From Natrialba magadii ATCC 43099 (GTDB lineage: Archaea > Halobacteriota > Halobacteria > Halobacteriales > Natrialbaceae): a DNA stretch of 64,000 nucleotides. Below, in pieces: positions 36,167 through 44,938 of this stretch. Location of the stretch: NCBI RefSeq assembly GCF_000025625.1, contig NC_013924.1, forward strand, positions 62,001 to 126,000, written 5' to 3'. The position numbers and the translations under genes are program-made. Positions within the stretch are counted from its first letter, which is position 1. Each line of letters starts with the position of its first letter. The notes beneath the pieces were generated by a model. It had not been told where the DNA came from, ran no database searches, and saw nothing but the letters and a program-made list of their open reading frames with translations.

Positions 36167-37702
36167 ATGTCTCTGGAAACCGAGATGGAGTCGTACCAAC
36201 ACTATATCAACGGCGAATGGACCGACGGCGATGGAACGGAGACGTTCGCGAGTGAAAACCCGGCAACTGGTGACCAACTCGCGACGTTCCAGCGCGGCAC
36301 CGAGGACGATGTCGACGCTGCGTTGGCTGCAGCGAACGACGCGTTCGAGGAGTGGCGAGAACTCTCCCACATCGACCGCGCGGAGTACCTCTGGGACATC
36401 TACCACGAACTGCGCGAGCGCCACGACGAGTTGGGTGAGATCATCTCCAAGGAGTGTGGCAAGGAGATCTCCGAAGGGAAAGCAGACGTCGCTGAGGCCT
36501 GGCACATGGTCGAGTGGGCGGCAGGCAACGCGCGCCACCCACACGGGGACGTGGTACCGAGCGAAGTCGGCTCGAAAGATGCGTACATGCGCCGGAAACC
36601 TCGTGGCGTTATCGGCTGCATCACGCCGTGGAACTTCCCGGTTGCAATTCCGTTCTGGCACATGGCCATTGCCCTCGTCGAGGGCAACACGGTCGTCTGG
36701 AAGCCAGCCGAACAAACGCCATGGTGTGGCCAGATCATCGCCGAGATGTTCGAGGACGCCGGCATTCCGGACGGTGTCTTCAACATGGTTCAGGGCTTCG
36801 GCGACGCCGGCGCGGCCATCACGGACGACGAGCGCGTCAACACCGTCCTGTTCACCGGATCCGCCGAGGTTGGCCAGGAAATCGCCAGCAAAGTCGGCGG
36901 CGAGCCCGGCAAACTCGCGGCCTGCGAAATGGGCGGCAAGAACGGCATCATCGTCACCGAGGAAGCCGACCTCGACATCGCCGTTCACTCGGCGATCATG
37001 TCGAGCTTCAAGACGACCGGCCAGCGCTGTGTCTCGAGCGAGCGCCTGATCGTCCACACCGACGTCTACGACGAGTTCAAGGAGCGTTACGTCGACATTG
37101 CCAAGGATGTCGCCGTCGGAGACCCACTGCAGGAAAACACCTTCATGGGGCCGGCCATCGAGCCAGAGCACGTCGAGAAGATCAAGAAGCACAACGAGTT
37201 GGCAGAACAGGAAGGCGCAGACGTGCTCGTCGACCGCTTCGAACTCGAGGACGACGAGATTCCTGAGGGCCACGAGGACGGCAACTGGGTCGGTCCGTTC
37301 GTCTACGAAATCGAGTACGATACCGACCTGCGCTGTCTGAAAGAGGAGTGCTTCGGCCCACACGTCGCACTACTCGAGTACGACGGCGACATCGAGGACG
37401 CAGTCGAAATCCACAACGACACGCCATACGGTCTCGCTGGCGCCATTATCTCCGAGGACTACCGCCAGATCAACTACTTCCGCGACCGCGCGGAGATCGG
37501 GCTTGCGTACGCGAATCTACCGTGTATCGGCGCAGAGGTCCAGCTTCCGTTCGGCGGCGTGAAGAAGTCCGGAAACGGCTACCCGTCCGCGCGTGAGGCC
37601 ATCGAGGCCGTTACCGAGCGGACTGCGTGGACGATGAACAACTCCAAGGACATCGAGATGGCACAGGGCCTCTCGGCTGACATCGTCACTCGAGACGACT
37701 AA
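36167..37702 (+). CDS. Aldehyde dehydrogenase, probable 1-pyrroline-5-carboxylate dehydrogenase
   Basis: The ATG at 36167 (MSLETEMESYQHYINGEWTD) gives 511 residues, the normal ALDH length; an ATG at 36098 lies upstream. NAD-binding and catalytic blocks are clear: CITPWNFPVAIPFWHMA, FTGSAEVGQEIA, the Glu in ACEMGGKNGIIV, and catalytic Cys near residue 288 in TTGQRCVSSERL. The C-terminal motif is LPFGGVKKSGNGYPS. Being divergent from proline dehydrogenase, it most likely oxidises glutamate semialdehyde/P5C to glutamate. From sequence alone another aldehyde is possible. Confidence 0.88.
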   Translation: MSLETEMESYQHYINGEWTDGDGTETFASENPATGDQLATFQRGTEDDVDAALAAANDAFEEWRELSHIDRAEYLWDIYHELRERHDELGEIISKECGKEISEGKADVAEAWHMVEWAAGNARHPHGDVVPSEVGSKDAYMRRKPRGVIGCITPWNFPVAIPFWHMAIALVEGNTVVWKPAEQTPWCGQIIAEMFEDAGIPDGVFNMVQGFGDAGAAITDDERVNTVLFTGSAEVGQEIASKVGGEPGKLAACEMGGKNGIIVTEEADLDIAVHSAIMSSFKTTGQRCVSSERLIVHTDVYDEFKERYVDIAKDVAVGDPLQENTFMGPAIEPEHVEKIKKHNELAEQEGADVLVDRFELEDDEIPEGHEDGNWVGPFVYEIEYDTDLRCLKEECFGPHVALLEYDGDIEDAVEIHNDTPYGLAGAIISEDYRQINYFRDRAEIGLAYANLPCIGAEVQLPFGGVKKSGNGYPSAREAIEAVTERTAWTMNNSKDIEMAQGLSADIVTRDD

Positions 37703-37931
37703 CCGGTAGCACCGAGGTGTGCAGTCGTATTTTTCGAGTAACCTGTTGCTAGTATCACGGATCGGTGTTTCTGGGTTGAGTTCCCAACGAAGACTTCTCT
37801 TGGGTGTCTGGAATCACAAGTCGTTGCCGGAGAGGATTGTGTGATCAGTTGCTATGACAGACGGTGCCGTCAAACACTATTCAGTTCGGCTATCCGAAAC
37901 TCTTATCAATATTTGGGTGTTGTCGAATATC

Positions 37932-38699
37932 ATGGGACTCGGTGAAGGAAAACTGAGCACGACGGCCACCTCACTGGCGATTCTCGATCGCATAACGGAT
38001 GAAAACGGGGCGACGTTGCGAGAGTTAGTCGATGAAACCGGCCTCGCAAAGAGTACTGTTCACAAACACCTCTCTACGCTATGCGAAAACGGCTACCTAG
38101 TCAAATTCGGTGAAACCTACAAACTCAGTCTCCACACACTCTCTCAGGGCCGGCAAGCGATCAAAATGCGGCCTCACTTTTCGACCGTCGAACAGCGCGT
38201 TCGAGAACTCGCAAACCAGACGAATACGGAGGTTGACTTCACCGTCGAGGAGAACGGGCGGTTGATTATCGTCTTTGAATCGGTCGGCAGTTCGAACGGG
38301 GTTAACTTCCGGTCGGGAGCGGAGTTTCATATGCATAATGCAGCAGCCGGGAAGGCGATCCTGGCCGAGTACCCCGACGAACGCGTCGACGAGATATTAG
38401 ATACGTGGGGGATGCCGAAGAAAACACCAAATACGACTCACTGCCGAGAGAAATTAGAATCTGAGTTAGTGGAGATTAAGGAAAACGGGTATGCAATAAG
38501 TGATGGGGAACCAGTTGAGGGATACCGGTCCGTGAGTTCGCCTATCATGAACGAAGATGGCACTGTCCTGGGTGCGATAAGTGCCGGCGGTCCAACCTAC
38601 AGAGTCGAGTATTCGCGACTTAGCGGGGAGCTAGCCGAGAAAGTCGCTGCAACTGCTCAATCGCTCTCTAACGACATTGCGAAGACCACTATCGAATGA
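37932..38699 (+). CDS. IclR family transcription regulator
   Basis: From the ATG at 37932 (MGLGEGKLSTTATSLAILD) there are 255 residues: an N-terminal winged helix (LAILDRITDENGATLRELVD, LAKSTVHKHLSTL) and a C-terminal IclR effector domain (HMHNAAAGKAILAEYP). A TATA-like TATCAATATTT is centred 24 bp before this ATG, favouring it over the ATG at 37854. IclR proteins sense a small metabolite. Position directly after the aldehyde dehydrogenase suggests control of proline/P5C or peptide use. Confidence 0.9.
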   Translation: MGLGEGKLSTTATSLAILDRITDENGATLRELVDETGLAKSTVHKHLSTLCENGYLVKFGETYKLSLHTLSQGRQAIKMRPHFSTVEQRVRELANQTNTEVDFTVEENGRLIIVFESVGSSNGVNFRSGAEFHMHNAAAGKAILAEYPDERVDEILDTWGMPKKTPNTTHCREKLESELVEIKENGYAISDGEPVEGYRSVSSPIMNEDGTVLGAISAGGPTYRVEYSRLSGELAEKVAATAQSLSNDIAKTTIE

Positions 38700-39723
38700 G
38701 TTTCGCTATCGTAAATTATTCCTATGAAAAACGATGATGAACTGTCTGCGCCGTGCTACTGCTGAAAGAAATCGATTGTTCCGATTACAATAAAGCGGGT
38801 CTTCTGCAAACGAAATATCTGGGCGGTAGTTAGTTTACAACTGTACTATTGTAATCCAATATGGGTCGAGAACGTTTGCTGCACTGCTGATGACCGGTGT
38901 TTCTCACCGAGAGTAGGCGTTGTCGGGAATTGCGGTTCGGCGGTACAGACAGAAATTAGCCGGTACAACGGCCATTAGTGGCACTGGTTATTCAAGATGG
39001 GTTACTGGTTGAAATCCGTGCACTCTGCCGTTCACTGACGTCCGGTCTGTCACTTGCTCGCGCACTTGATGTCACATGTCGGTGAGCAGTTGGCAAAACC
39101 ATCATGACCTTGAGATCAAATGGCAAACATCAGAACCTGAATACTTACTTTGAACTATTCACGACTCACCTGCCGACGCTCGGCGCTCGTTGGCAGTCTC
39201 TCGGCGAACTCATCGATCGCCGGTATTCAATCCGAGACGCTGCCAGTTTCTCTGCAGTCGGGATGGAATCATATCAAAACCAGGACTAGTGCCGTTGAAA
39301 CCGATGTCTTCGAGCATTCCGTTCCGAGATACCGTCACAAGAGTGGCGGAGCATGGTTCCCGGCAATTGCCTCGATTGAAGCGGCTCCCGACCAAGAGTA
39401 CGGACACTCTGGGGGCGAAATCGTGTCTCCATTGAGGTCGAAACGGGAGAGATGGAAGAGATGTCGTTTAACAAACGGGGGACAAGAGAGACAACGAGTG
39501 CCACCATAGATCACGTCCAAACACTCCTTGAAGAGAAGGGTGTCGTGAAGGCGGCGGTAGACGGAGCCGAAACGAGGGAAATCGCGATCAACCATCAACG
39601 TTGAACCGGGTGCGGTCACGGACGAGTCCTCGAACACATGGAAGCCATTGACTCGGCGGAATTCGAGAGCCAGGCCGCTGTCGTCCCTGTCGTACGCCAT
39701 GCAACAATGTATTCGAACGATGC
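38700..39723. other. About 1 kb without an intact gene
   Basis: No intact gene is supportable. A coding-like plus-strand stretch at about 39428-39600 (frame with IEVETGEMEEMSFNK and a helical tail EKGVVKAAVDGAE) has no start and ends in a stop; an upstream frame carries apparent related sequence one base out of phase, so it is probably a decayed gene of unknown family. The rest shows only short random frames. Confidence 0.4.
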
Positions 39724-40489
39724 TCATCCAGATACATTGTAACACAGGAGTTCCTCGAACCAGTCTTCCGGTGAGTTGAGTTTAGCATAAGATAGTTTAG
39801 ATATGCCTGGAGATGATGTTTCAAGACACCTCTGAACTTCGCCAGCCACTGGCGAAGGAAGCTGTGCGGTTCTCGCAGGTGTTTGTGTAGGCGTCGCCGA
39901 TGACGTAGGTCTCGGAGTGGATGACGGTCAGATAGCCGTTGACCCTCTTCTTCTCTTCGATGTTCTCATGGATCGAATATCCATCCGTACAGGGAATGAC
40001 ACTGCCGTCACCGTACTCTGCGATGTCTTCGTCAGCGTCCTTGCGCGGACTCGAATCCTCGCCCTCACGTCCTTTCTCACCAGCAGTCACGTAGATATCG
40101 TCGGCTTCATACCTCGGAAAGTTCGAGCTCGTCGATGCCACCACTCGCTTCTTGGACTTCGTGGAGGAAGTCAAGAACGGCCTCGTAATCACGGTCAAGA
40201 TCATGAGCAATCTGAGCGGTCGGCTCAGATCGCATCTCCTTGATCGTGTAGACCATCTCTTCAAGTTCGAATCGCTGCCGGCCAAAAATCGTGTCCGTGA
40301 GGTCGTTGAAGTACGTCTCGCAGTCTTTGCACCAGTACTGCTGAGCGTCTTTCCTGTGGTTCCCCGCTTGACGACCTCGTTGCTTCCGCGGTGGGGACAC
40401 GTCACGGTCTCTCCGAAGCGGGCGAGACGGAGACGTTCAAAACACCGTTCACGTGATGGGAGGAAGACTTGAGCAGATTCTTCATCCAT
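39724..40489 (-). pseudogene. IS1595-family transposase, broken (frameshifts and internal deletion)
   Basis: Reading the minus strand across several frames reconstructs an IS1595-type (ISH4-like) transposase: zinc-ribbon start (ETVTCPHRGSNEVVKRG in one frame, QYWCKDCETYFNDLTDTIF in the next), helical EAVLDFLHEVQEAS, then DDIYVTAGEKGREGEDS, CTDGYSIHENIEEK, VIHSETYVIGDAYTNTCENR and in another frame KHHLQAYLNYL and NSPEDWFEELLCYNVSG before the stop near 39724. At least three frame changes and a missing stretch between the YVTAGEKG and ADEDIAEYG parts show it is dead. Confidence 0.75.
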
Positions 40490-40779
40490 CGTTGACTGGT
40501 CATTTATTTGCCAGCAAAATCGATGTTACGACGTCGGGGTAAGCGCCGCGCTAAAGCGCGATGATTTGGGCCTGTTCAGCCTCTAATCGAACTGAGCAGC
40601 AAGAACCGCCACAGAGCGACTAGCAAAAGGGCTAGCACTTCCAAGGCGGGGGTCTTTAGATCTGTGACAAGACATCATACTATGGTAGGAGGCCCATGTC
40701 TCCGGCGAGCGGTGGTGGCGTCACTCGGTGCGGGGGCGTTGGCGACGGCAGGCGTGCAGGCACAAGCGGATGACCGAGT

Positions 40780-41191
40780 GTGACTACTATGGGTGCACAG
40801 GGCGTCCACTCAGTGTCGACGTATCGCAGGCACTTCGGGTCGTGGAGTGCAGCACTCGAGGAAGCGGGATTCGATCCCGACGATTACGACTCCATCACCT
40901 CGGACCAGTTGCGGTACAGGATCACAGACGAGGAGTTGATTTTCGATCTGCGGTGTGGCGCGGTCTTCCACGGTCATTCCCTCGTCAGACGAGTACGAGC
41001 GCTACGGCCACCATACGGTGTCGACGCTGCGGCAGTTTGGCTCGGGGGCTGAGTCACTCTCGGCAACTGCCCTCCCAGAGACAGGCACGGAAATCGATCT
41101 CCCACTCGGCGAGATCGAGGTGCTCGAGGCACTCGTGGAAGCCGAACTGGGCGAGAGGCGAGAAGTACGCAGACGACGAACTCACAGCAAT
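40780..41191 (+). pseudogene. Homing-endonuclease-associated-repeat protein, frameshifted
   Basis: From a GTG at 40780, one frame gives a first repeat (STYRRHFGSWSAALEEAGFD) and ITDEELIFDLR, then loses the pattern after about 40970. A second frame resumes with the next repeat (SSDEYERYGHHTVSTLRQF) up to about 41080, where a residue or two are also missing from the RFGSW core. These units match the haloarchaeal homing endonuclease-associated repeat, a DNA-binding module. At least one frameshift separates the two halves, so the gene is broken or is a decayed fragment. Just upstream a 33-codon frame at 40681 looks like a Tat-type signal remnant. Confidence 0.6.
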
Positions 41192-41455
41192 ATGAGCAAC
41201 TCAGATTCGAACACAGGCACGGACGCGAGCGCAATACTGGTACTGATCCCGATCGCGATTATCTTGGTGGCTGCGGCGGCGGTCCCGGCGTGGATTGTCT
41301 GGTCGACGGCACCACCAGTCGGTGGGGAGTTCTACCCCTACATCCGACTGGCGACGACGATGATCACGGCGATTGTCGGCGCATTCATCGGCGCGTTCAT
41401 CCTGCAATCCGCAGTGACGATCGCACGCGACCTGACGGGCGGTGGACGTGAGTGA
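41192..41455 (+). CDS. Small two-helix membrane protein, function unknown
   Basis: From the ATG at 41192 (MSNSDSNTGTDAS) there are 87 residues with two membrane segments (about 15-37 and 50-75). The same frame runs upstream without stop into the broken repeat gene, so a fused product is possible, but the polar Ser/Asn start and two clean hydrophobic segments favour an independent start. No family recognised. Confidence 0.5.
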   Translation: MSNSDSNTGTDASAILVLIPIAIILVAAAAVPAWIVWSTAPPVGGEFYPYIRLATTMITAIVGAFIGAFILQSAVTIARDLTGGGRE

Positions 41456-41779
41456 AGGGGACACTGTGCGGACGAGGCGACCGCTCTCACTCGTAGCTGT
41501 CGCTGGTCGTTCTTTGATGACGGGGGCGCAGCGCCCCCAGTTACGGCTACAAGGCGCATTCCTAGCTCTGCCACCATAAGAGATCTAGTTGAGGAACCAA
41601 ACCCAGGTTAGGCAACTTAGCTGACTAAGGTACCTAAGTCGGCTAAGGCAACTAAGATAGCTAGACCACTGTTGATCTGGAATAGAGTCGGAGCTATCGA
41701 CAGCAGATATCAGCCCGGCAGAGCCGGTACTTGCCGATTAGAATGTGGGGAAAATATCTATGCGTGACGGAACAGCTGG
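41456..41779. other. Intergenic region with 9-bp tandem repeats
   Basis: This 324-bp gap has no gene. It contains a run of 9-bp units at 41607-41669 (listed separately) and a short GC-rich dyad near 41520-41540 (GGGGGCGCAGCGCCCCC). The convergent M20 gene ends at 41780. Confidence 0.5.
41607..41669. repeat. Seven tandem 9-bp units with CTAAG core
   Basis: Consecutive 9-mers: GTTAGGCAA, CTTAGCTGA, CTAAGGTAC, CTAAGTCGG, CTAAGGCAA, CTAAGATAG, CTAGACCAC. The first five positions follow C-T-A-A-G in the four central units with decayed flanking ones; the last four bases vary. Such phased short motifs are typical of multi-site protein binding (iterons or operators). Confidence 0.75.
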
Positions 41780-43204
41780 TCAGTTCCCCATTGTAGTCAC
41801 GTCAAACGGTGGTTCAGCATCTGCGGGCAGCGGCGTCTCGTACGCGTCCGTACCGATCTCCGTCTCGAACTCGTCGTGTGCCGCCTCAAGCGTCGATTCG
41901 TCGGCCAGCAGATCGTAGGTCGTTCCGGCAAGCACCTTCGCGGCAAAGGCAACACCCTCTTTGCCAAAGTCTCCGTTTGCCGCGACGACCTGCCAAGAGT
42001 GACCGGGTGCGCCGACCGGCCACGTCGCCGCACGGAACTGTCCCGTCGGGACGATCCAGCTCACGTCCCCGACCTCCGTCGAACCGTGCGACTGTCGGTC
42101 CTCGTCGTAGGCCTGGACCGGGTCCGAATACAACGCCTCGTCGCGGATCTCCGCGTAGAGCTCATCCGGTACGTTCGCGAGGTTGGACTCGATCCGGTCT
42201 TCGGGGATCGTTTCCCGGAGGTCGCGGGCGAACTCGTGATCGTCTTCGGTGTAGTCGATGGGGCCGACTTCCTGCATATTCTCCCAGATGACATCCGAGA
42301 CGACGTTGTTAGCACGGTAATCGTAGCAGCCGGTCAGGAATCGTTCTGTGACGTCCGTTTGAGTCATCATCGCGGCCGCCTCGGCGATGTCGCGCAGCCA
42401 GTCGGTGTTTCGTTCGACCTCCTCGCGGTCGGGAGCGCGGACGAAGTACCAGACGGTCGCCTCCGCTGGGACGACGTTTGGCGCCTGGCCACCGTCAGTA
42501 ATGGCATAGTGTAGCCGCGCGTCATCGGAGATGTGTTCGCGCATGTACTCGACGCCGGTGTTCAGCAGTTCGACGCCGTCGAGTGCGCTTCGTCCGGAAT
42601 CGGGCGAGCCGCCGGCATGCGCAGAGACGCCTTCGAACGTGAACATAAGCGAGTTGAGTGCGTTCGTCGAGCCCAGCCTGGGCGTGTTCAGATCGCCTGG
42701 GTGCCAGGTGATCGCCGCGTCGACGTCGTCGAAGGCTCCTGCACGAGCCATGTAGGTCTTCCCAACGAGGGTCTCTTCGGCGGGACAGCCGTAGAAGACA
42801 ACCCTTCCCTCGAGTTCACCGGCGTCGATTGCGTCTGCGACGGCGATGGCGGCGCCGACGCCGGCCGTCCCGAAGAGGTTGTGCCCGCAGCCGTGCCCAG
42901 GCCCGTCCGGTTCGACGGGCTCGCGATTGGCACTTACGTCCTGTGAGAGTCCTGGAAGCGCGTCGTACTCGCCGAGGATACCGATCGCCGGCTCCCCGTC
43001 GCCGTAGGAGGCGATGAACGCCGTCGGCATTCCGCCGATGCCGGTCTCGATTTCGAACCCCTCCTCATCGAGCGCGGATATCAGAATCTTCGCAGACTCC
43101 TCCTCGTGAAGCCCGAGTTCGGGATTCTCCCAGAGATCCTGTGCGATACGCTTCAATTGCGGTTCGTACTCGTCGATTCGACCGAACAGCGTTGACTTGT
43201 CCAT
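41780..43204 (-). CDS. M20 family amidohydrolase (AbgB-like)
   Basis: The 474-residue protein has the length and order of AbgB-type M20D amidohydrolases: N-terminal LWENPELGLHEEES, GILGEYDALPGL, metal/activation motif GPGHGCGHNLFGTAGVG, FYGCPAEETLVGKTYM, and dimerisation domain FEGVSAHAGGSPDSGRSALD; the C-terminal metal His is in SHGSTEVGDVSWIVPT. Such enzymes split N-acyl or p-aminobenzoyl amino acids. A TATA-like TTTAATATACC (reverse strand, about 43222-43232) is 25 bp before the ATG. It fits an amino-acid salvage island. Confidence 0.9.
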   Translation of the reverse strand: MDKSTLFGRIDEYEPQLKRIAQDLWENPELGLHEEESAKILISALDEEGFEIETGIGGMPTAFIASYGDGEPAIGILGEYDALPGLSQDVSANREPVEPDGPGHGCGHNLFGTAGVGAAIAVADAIDAGELEGRVVFYGCPAEETLVGKTYMARAGAFDDVDAAITWHPGDLNTPRLGSTNALNSLMFTFEGVSAHAGGSPDSGRSALDGVELLNTGVEYMREHISDDARLHYAITDGGQAPNVVPAEATVWYFVRAPDREEVERNTDWLRDIAEAAAMMTQTDVTERFLTGCYDYRANNVVSDVIWENMQEVGPIDYTEDDHEFARDLRETIPEDRIESNLANVPDELYAEIRDEALYSDPVQAYDEDRQSHGSTEVGDVSWIVPTGQFRAATWPVGAPGHSWQVVAANGDFGKEGVAFAAKVLAGTTYDLLADESTLEAAHDEFETEIGTDAYETPLPADAEPPFDVTTMGN

Positions 43205-43423
43205 GACATGTCCCTGACGAGTGGTATATTAAAGCTACGTCCTCCGGAACCTGTTCACAGCGACCAACTCAATAGGTGCCGTGGCAACTACTCGCGGGAT
43301 ACCGCTCGTGGGACATTGTGTCCGAATCCAAACCCCGTGTCTATTTCGTCTCGAAATTGAATCCAGTATTCTTTGGGGATATACTTAAGCCGACAACCGT
43401 GGAGCACCCAGTACGAAGGCACA

Positions 43424-43687
43424 ATGAACGACATCATCGATCCACGACCGCCACTCCCAGAGTGGATTCTCGACGCCTACGATGTCATTCTTTCCCAGGG
43501 AGTCGAACCTGGGTATCACGGGGACGCGCAGTCGGTTTCTCGAGAGCAGGCCCACGATATTCTTCTCAGCACCGATGAACTCGCACTCGAAGCGGTAGAT
43601 GTGGACCATGCACTTACCCGGCTACTCGAGAGGGGGTACTTCTACGAAGTTGATGACGAACTCCGTGTGACAACACCAGAAAATTGA
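43424..43687 (+). CDS. Conserved-looking small haloarchaeal protein, function unknown
   Basis: The ATG at 43424 (MNDIIDPRPPLPEWILDAYD) gives 87 acidic residues ending in a likely winged-helix-like tail (VDHALTRLLERGYFYEVDDELRVT). A TATA-like GATATACTTAA is centred about 40 bp upstream. A small DNA-binding protein is possible from the tail shape only. No family named. Confidence 0.6.
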   Translation: MNDIIDPRPPLPEWILDAYDVILSQGVEPGYHGDAQSVSREQAHDILLSTDELALEAVDVDHALTRLLERGYFYEVDDELRVTTPEN

Positions 43688-43942
43688 ACTGGTGTCCAGG
43701 AACACAACTGTCCACTACAGTTGTGCACTCGTCGCTGATCAACCTGCCAGCTACGGCAGGGATTCTCATCGCTGTAGAAGGCGCAAGACGCGTATTTGTC
43801 CCGTGTGCCATGTGCCGTGTGCCGTATTCCCTCCAGAACTAGCCCGTACCGACCAGCCAATTAGCGGGCTTGGCCCCCGAGCTACCCGAATTCTATAATC
43901 GCACCAGAATACTTTTTCACGTGATTACACAATATTGTGGAT

Positions 43943-44347
43943 ATGTGTGCGAAGCATACAACAGGGACGGGATCGCTCTTTGAGTGGCCAGCAAACCCGA
44001 TCGGGTACGTTGCCATCATTATGGCACTCATAACAGGAGTGCTCCACTTGATAGCATCAACAAACGCGATTGAAATGAGTGAGATATTAGCTCTCCTCTT
44101 TATTTTGAACGGGCTCGGCTTCATTGGCGGAGCGATCCTCTACGTCACGCGATATTGGCAACCGTGGTTGTTCCTCGTTGCCGCCATCTACTCGATCGTA
44201 ACGATTCTGGCGCTCTTCCCTGTACAAGGGTGGGGCGTGGAGGCGTTCTATATGCAGGGGAGTATCAATCCGATCGCAGTGATTACTAAGGCCGCCGAAG
44301 CCATTCTCGCAGTCTGTGCCCTCTATCTCTACGCCGGGACGCGGTAA
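43943..44347 (+). CDS. Four-helix haloarchaeal membrane protein (DUF7475-like)
   Basis: The ATG at 43943 (MCAKHTTGTGSLFEWPANP) gives 134 residues with four membrane segments. A TATA-like ACTTTTT lies about 28 bp before it, arguing against the GTG at 43937. The length and pattern match an uncharacterised family widespread in haloarchaea; no catalytic residues are visible. Confidence 0.65.
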   Translation: MCAKHTTGTGSLFEWPANPIGYVAIIMALITGVLHLIASTNAIEMSEILALLFILNGLGFIGGAILYVTRYWQPWLFLVAAIYSIVTILALFPVQGWGVEAFYMQGSINPIAVITKAAEAILAVCALYLYAGTR

Positions 44348-44440
44348 ACGACCACGGGGCAGGTGACCCGTGGAACTCTCGCTGTTTTCTTTAGAGAGGT
44401 ATATTGCTGGACCAGTACGGTACTACTGATGCGTTTCAGA

Positions 44441-44818
44441 CTACGGATTGCGGTCTGGTCGTTCAATGACCTTGGCCACAGTGATGATAGCGTCTACCTC
44501 AGGGGGTGTGCCGGTTACTTCTACTACGCCCTCTTCAGAGTCATACTCAACGTACGTTGCTTCAGCTGCTTTCGGCAAATCACTATGGTAGAGGCTCATT
44601 TCAACGTCTTTGAACATTTCGTCCGGAATTGAGAGTTGTCCGCCACTCGTTTCCCACTCAGAAACTTGTTCAGCGAGTTCATCTATTGGAACTGGACCGT
44701 CCTCTTGCTCAAGATAATACAACGCGTACCGTCGCCGCTCTTTGCTTAGAAGATCAAATACCAGATCTAACGATTCTATTCTAATCACTATTTCACCATG
44801 TGTAATAAAACTCACCAT
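44441..44818 (-). CDS. DUF7344-like winged-helix protein
   Basis: The 125-residue product contains LDLVFDLLSKERRRYALYYLEQEDGPVPIDELAEQV, read in two parts as the start of a haloarchaeal HTH family; the pattern is a predicted ArsR-like winged helix. The exact start is uncertain: the ATG at 44818 and a GTG at 44788 are both in frame. It is divergent from the sensor kinase that follows and may regulate it. Confidence 0.7.
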   Translation of the reverse strand: MVSFITHGEIVIRIESLDLVFDLLSKERRRYALYYLEQEDGPVPIDELAEQVSEWETSGGQLSIPDEMFKDVEMSLYHSDLPKAAEATYVEYDSEEGVVEVTGTPPEVDAIITVAKVIERPDRNP

Positions 44819-44907
44819 GGGTTGGACACACTCAACGCGTACGCGGTTTGTCCGACCTAAAACGGATGAGATGTAACATTACCCAATATCTGGATCTGGG
44901 AGAAGCC

Positions 44908-44916
44908 CTTATACGC
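44908..44916 (+). promoter_or_regulatory. TATA box of the sensor kinase gene
   Basis: CTTATACGC is centred 27 bp before the ATG at 44939, the spacing of a leaderless haloarchaeal promoter. It supports the chosen kinase start. Confidence 0.55.
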
Positions 44917-44938
44917 ATCGCCATATTTTCTGTGTTAA

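Noticed and set aside
36161-37363. 400-codon minus-strand ORF over the aldehyde dehydrogenase
   Set aside because: Shadow of a canonical ALDH gene.
40107-40400. Minus-strand 97-codon ORF as an intact small zinc protein
   Set aside because: Its QYWCKDCETYF and following helices continue the IS1595 transposase in another frame; it is a piece of the pseudogene, not a gene.
41607-41669. 9-bp repeats as a CRISPR-like array
   Set aside because: Units are contiguous and far too short, with no spacers or cas genes.
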